Source of the DNA: Planctomycetota bacterium
Lineage (GTDB): Bacteria > Planctomycetota > GCA-002687715 > DRQF01
Length of the DNA stretch: 8,375 bases
Direction: 5' to 3'
NCBI GenBank assembly: GCA_024275615.1
Contig: JAJRYU010000662.1
Location: 1 to 8,375, forward strand
Below, in pieces: positions 6,323-8,375 of this stretch. Numbering within the stretch: position 1 is the first letter of the stretch; every line of letters begins with the position of its first letter. The position numbers were made by a program, and so were the translations under genes. Below the pieces are notes generated by a model, which worked only from the letters and a program-made list of their open reading frames with translations, ran no database searches and was not told the DNA's origin.

Positions 6323-6415
6323 TCGCTCGTTGTTAGCATGACCTACACATTCTCTGTTGTAGTGTCAGCAAATACGTTGGACCACAGCACACTCGGTTCT
6401 GAGGTAGAGACAATC

Positions 6416-6733
6416 ATGAGAAGAGTCTTCAAGCTGACCCATCCAAAAACCAAGGTCGACAGACTAGTCGAATCGGTCAAATCCGACATCAGAAAGTACC
6501 TCAAGCGAGAACGCAAGAATGAACTCCCCAATGGGGTCGATTTCTGGGACTTCGCTTGCAAATTCGGGCCGACCGCGGAAACAGCCTCGGTTACTCATGT
6601 CAATGATCTTGGCAAGTGCATCAGCGCAGCTGCCGACCAGAACCTTGAGTCTGTCTACATAGAGATCCTGGCCAAACCCGGGCATAGAATGAAGAAGAAG
6701 AGATCTCCGAGTAAACGGAAGGATCTCCCCTAA
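6416..6733 (+). CDS. DUF6172 family protein
   Basis: A 105-residue basic protein of unknown function. It matches what I know of DUF6172: an opening FKLTHPKTKVDRLVESVK, then KYLKRERKNELPNGVDFWDF with CKFG, a middle part about a small alpha/beta unit, and a closing VYIEILAKPGHR followed by a Lys/Arg-rich tail (KKKRSPSKRK). The start is placed at ATG 6416 because the family begins right there with M-x-x-x-FxLTHPK. An upstream in-frame ATG at 6338 would add 26 residues that do not look like the family and has no ribosome binding site. GAGG (6401-6404) and AGAGA (6406-6410) lie before 6416. It probably shares a transcript with the oxidoreductase and converges on the biotin carrier gene. No catalytic motif is evident; the charge suggests nucleic acid or ribosome contact, but that is only inference. 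Confidence 0.82.
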   Translation: MRRVFKLTHPKTKVDRLVESVKSDIRKYLKRERKNELPNGVDFWDFACKFGPTAETASVTHVNDLGKCISAAADQNLESVYIEILAKPGHRMKKKRSPSKRKDLP

Positions 6734-6768
6734 GACGAGGATTCCGAAAAAGTCTCAGCGCGCCCGTC

Positions 6769-6780
6769 GTTGTGCACAAC
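6769..6780. repeat. Perfect 12-base palindrome between convergent genes
   Basis: GTTGTGCACAAC is a perfect dyad in the 82-base gap between the DUF6172 and biotin carrier stop codons. As RNA it gives a weak stem with a TGCA loop and has no adjacent T-run. On the minus strand a TTTTT follows only about 17 bases later (6751-6747), so it is at best a poor terminator for the carboxylase operon. Confidence 0.4.
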
Positions 6781-6815
6781 AAGCCAAGAACTCGACATAG
6801 CGAACGGGTTGGACG

Positions 6816-7352
6816 TTAGTCCGGCATTTCTTCTTTGTCTTCAAGTGGTCCAATGTCGACGAGAAGGTCGCCGGGATTGACTGTGTCACCGGTTTTGACC
6901 GCGACCTCCCGAACAATCCCCCGGCTGCTAGTCTTGATTTCGTTTTCCATCTTCATGGCCTCCAAAACACAAACCGGAGTGTTCACTTCGAGGACATCGC
7001 CGACAGCAACGTGGACGGCCACAACAATCCCAGGCATGACGGCCGAGATCGCTTCACCATCCGTTCCACCGGCGTCGCCAGCAATAAGTCTGGCATTGCG
7101 CTCACGCTCACTTTCCACATTGAGATCAATACCGCGGCCATGGTGAATGACTGTGACAATACCGTCATTGGCAACCATGAGGATCTCGTAGGAGTGTTTG
7201 CCAACGAGAAGAGAATCAATTTTGGAACCGACAGACCGTTGAATGTCAGCAGTCAGAGTCTTGTCATCAAGGGTGACTTCAAAAGTCCCATCCTCAAGAT
7301 CGCGGACCAAGACGTCCCACTCTTCGCCATCATGACTCACAACGTATTTCAT
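6816..7352 (-). CDS. Biotin carboxyl carrier protein (biotin/lipoyl-binding)
   Basis: A 178-residue carrier subunit of a biotin-dependent carboxylase. The C-terminal biotinyl domain (about 102-170) has the MPG turn (106-108) and the biotinylation motif EAMKMENEI, with Lys134 the expected biotinyl-lysine, then a mirror-image half ending VNPGDLLVDIG. The N-terminal ~85 residues form a beta-rich region (YVVSHDGEEWDVLV, SYEILMVANDGIVTVIHHGR) like the BT-type linker domain of propionyl-CoA/acyl-CoA carboxylase alpha chains, here on a separate polypeptide. A variable linker (about 86-101) joins the two. The ATG overlaps the biotin carboxylase stop as ATGA, so the subunits are translationally coupled and probably made in equal amounts. 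GGGG lies about 10 bases before the start. Biotin ligase would be supplied from elsewhere. The acceptor substrate (acetyl-, propionyl-, methylcrotonyl-CoA or pyruvate) cannot be set from this subunit. Confidence 0.93.
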   Translation of the reverse strand: MKYVVSHDGEEWDVLVRDLEDGTFEVTLDDKTLTADIQRSVGSKIDSLLVGKHSYEILMVANDGIVTVIHHGRGIDLNVESERERNARLIAGDAGGTDGEAISAVMPGIVVAVHVAVGDVLEVNTPVCVLEAMKMENEIKTSSRGIVREVAVKTGDTVNPGDLLVDIGPLEDKEEMPD

Positions 7353-8375
7353 ATGCGGCGCACCCCTTTCATCCGGCCATAGTTCTTCCAGGGATCAAGA
7401 CCACCTCTGCCATCGGCCGTCTTCGTAGCCGCAACACCTTGGATGTGACGGTGCAAAACAGCCGCGACTATGGAAGCCTCAAGAAGTTCGGGCCGGAGCT
7501 CCGGTTTTTCAAATCCATCGAGAAATGAAGTGTCATATTCTCCGTAACGAAATCTTGCATCACGGATGACCTCACCGAGAAAAGGGATGTTGGTTTTGAT
7601 GCCAGCCAGCTTGAATTCATCCAACGCTTGCATCATGCGACGTAGAGCTTCATTCCGATCTTGCCCCCAACAAATGAGCTTGGCCAACATCGAGTCGTAG
7701 TAGAGCCCGACTTCCATGCCGGACGAAAGGGCCGAATCGAGACGGACTCCAGGGCCTTGCGGCAGAGTCATGGCCTCAATGACACCAACTGCCGGCATGT
7801 AGTTATTGTCGGGGTCTTCGGCACAAACGCGAACTTCGATGGCATGCCCACGGGGAAGAAGGCTCTCTTGGGAGAACGACAGAGGTGCCCCTGCAGCCAC
7901 ACGTAATTGCTCCGTCACCAAATCGACGCCAAGGGTCAATTCAGTAATGGGATGTTCGACCTGCAAGCGTGTATTCACTTCCAGAAAATAGAAGTTGCGA
8001 TCTTGGTCCACAAGAAACTCGACGGTACCGGCGTTGTCGTATCCAATTGCCTTGGCTGATTGAATCGCCGCTTCGGCCATGGCCGCTCTAAGCTTCACTG
8101 TCATGAACGGGCTGGGGGTTTCTTCGACGACTTTTTGATGGCGCCTTTGAACACTGCATTCTCGTTCGAATAGGTGGACGACGTTGCCATGAGAGTCACC
8201 AAAAATCTGAAACTCGATGTGATGTGGGCCGATCACGGCTTTTTCGACAAAGACTCGGCCGTCGCCAAACGCCTTTTCTGACTCCCCCACACTGCGTTGA
8301 TAAGACGCCCAGAGTTCGGCTTCTTCATGGACAATGCGAATGCCTTTGCCGCCGCCTCCGGCGGTAGCCTTGAGC
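7349..8375 (-). CDS. Biotin carboxylase subunit (5' truncated by window edge)
   Basis: The last 341 residues of an ATP-grasp biotin carboxylase, which carboxylates the biotin on the carrier protein using ATP and bicarbonate. The frame runs off the right edge; the N-terminal pre-ATP-grasp domain is outside. The visible part opens with the glycine-rich ATP loop LKATAGGGGKGIRIV. Next come HHIEFQIFGDSHGN, ERECSVQRRHQKVVEE, GTVEFLVDQDRNFYFLEVNTR and LQVEHPITELTLGVDLV. These hold the metal-binding glutamates and the NTR/QVEH catalytic residues known from AccC. GHAIEVRVCAEDP starts the biotin carboxylase C-terminal domain, with DSMLAKLICWG and FLGEVI-R-D-FRYGEYDTSFLD later. The extended tail ending GGLDPWKNYGRMKGVRRI is like acyl-CoA carboxylase alpha chains more than plain AccC. 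The stop overlaps the carrier gene start by four bases. No carboxyltransferase is seen downstream; it may lie upstream, outside the window. Confidence 0.95.
   Translation of the reverse strand, partial: LKATAGGGGKGIRIVHEEAELWASYQRSVGESEKAFGDGRVFVEKAVIGPHHIEFQIFGDSHGNVVHLFERECSVQRRHQKVVEETPSPFMTVKLRAAMAEAAIQSAKAIGYDNAGTVEFLVDQDRNFYFLEVNTRLQVEHPITELTLGVDLVTEQLRVAAGAPLSFSQESLLPRGHAIEVRVCAEDPDNNYMPAVGVIEAMTLPQGPGVRLDSALSSGMEVGLYYDSMLAKLICWGQDRNEALRRMMQALDEFKLAGIKTNIPFLGEVIRDARFRYGEYDTSFLDGFEKPELRPELLEASIVAAVLHRHIQGVAATKTADGRGGLDPWKNYGRMKGVRRI

Overview
The window is a stretch of bacterial chromosome, about half G+C, with tightly packed genes. A signal-peptide-bearing beta-propeller protein, a single-pass anti-sigma-like protein and a sigma-54 promoter suggest a Gram-negative, metabolically versatile bacterium. 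Long SBBP-repeat propellers and split biotin carboxylase/carrier genes occur in groups such as Acidobacteriota and their relatives. There is no marker gene to fix the lineage, so this placement is a weak inference.

Layout from left to right. (1) Plus strand, 3-1659: the C-terminal end of an unrecognised protein, then a single-pass membrane protein with an anti-sigma-like cytoplasmic head but no zinc-binding motif, then a two-domain carboxymuconolactone-decarboxylase (CMD) family protein. The last of these seems to start at TTG, with a ribosome binding site lying over the stop codon of the gene before it. (2) Minus strand, 1733-2287: a small heat shock protein (Hsp20) with a strong ribosome binding site, a textbook sigma-54 -24/-12 promoter about 90 bases upstream of its start, and an intrinsic terminator just after its stop. 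(3) Minus strand, 2680-4926: a large secreted protein with an N-terminal DUF7948-type domain and seven SBBP propeller blades. (4) Plus strand, 5213-6733, divergent from it: an FAD-dependent oxidoreductase of the L-2-hydroxyglutarate oxidase family, then a small DUF6172 protein. (5) Minus strand, 6816 to the right edge: a biotin carboxylase (cut by the edge) and its biotin carboxyl carrier protein, joined by a 4-base ATGA overlap.

The genes fall into at least four transcription units: 3-1659 (+), hsp20 (-), the SBBP gene (-), 5213-6733 (+) and the carboxylase pair (-). They do not form one pathway. The carboxylase pair is one acyl-CoA or pyruvate-type carboxylase without its carboxyltransferase in view. 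Hsp20 is a stress chaperone apparently under activator-dependent sigma-54 control. The other genes are metabolic or cell-envelope functions. I see no mobile element, CRISPR array, rRNA or tRNA gene, and no clear case for an undescribed multi-gene system. The best leads are the sigma-54 control of hsp20 with palindromes upstream of it, and the coupled anti-sigma-like/CMD gene pair with no sigma factor recognisable beside it.
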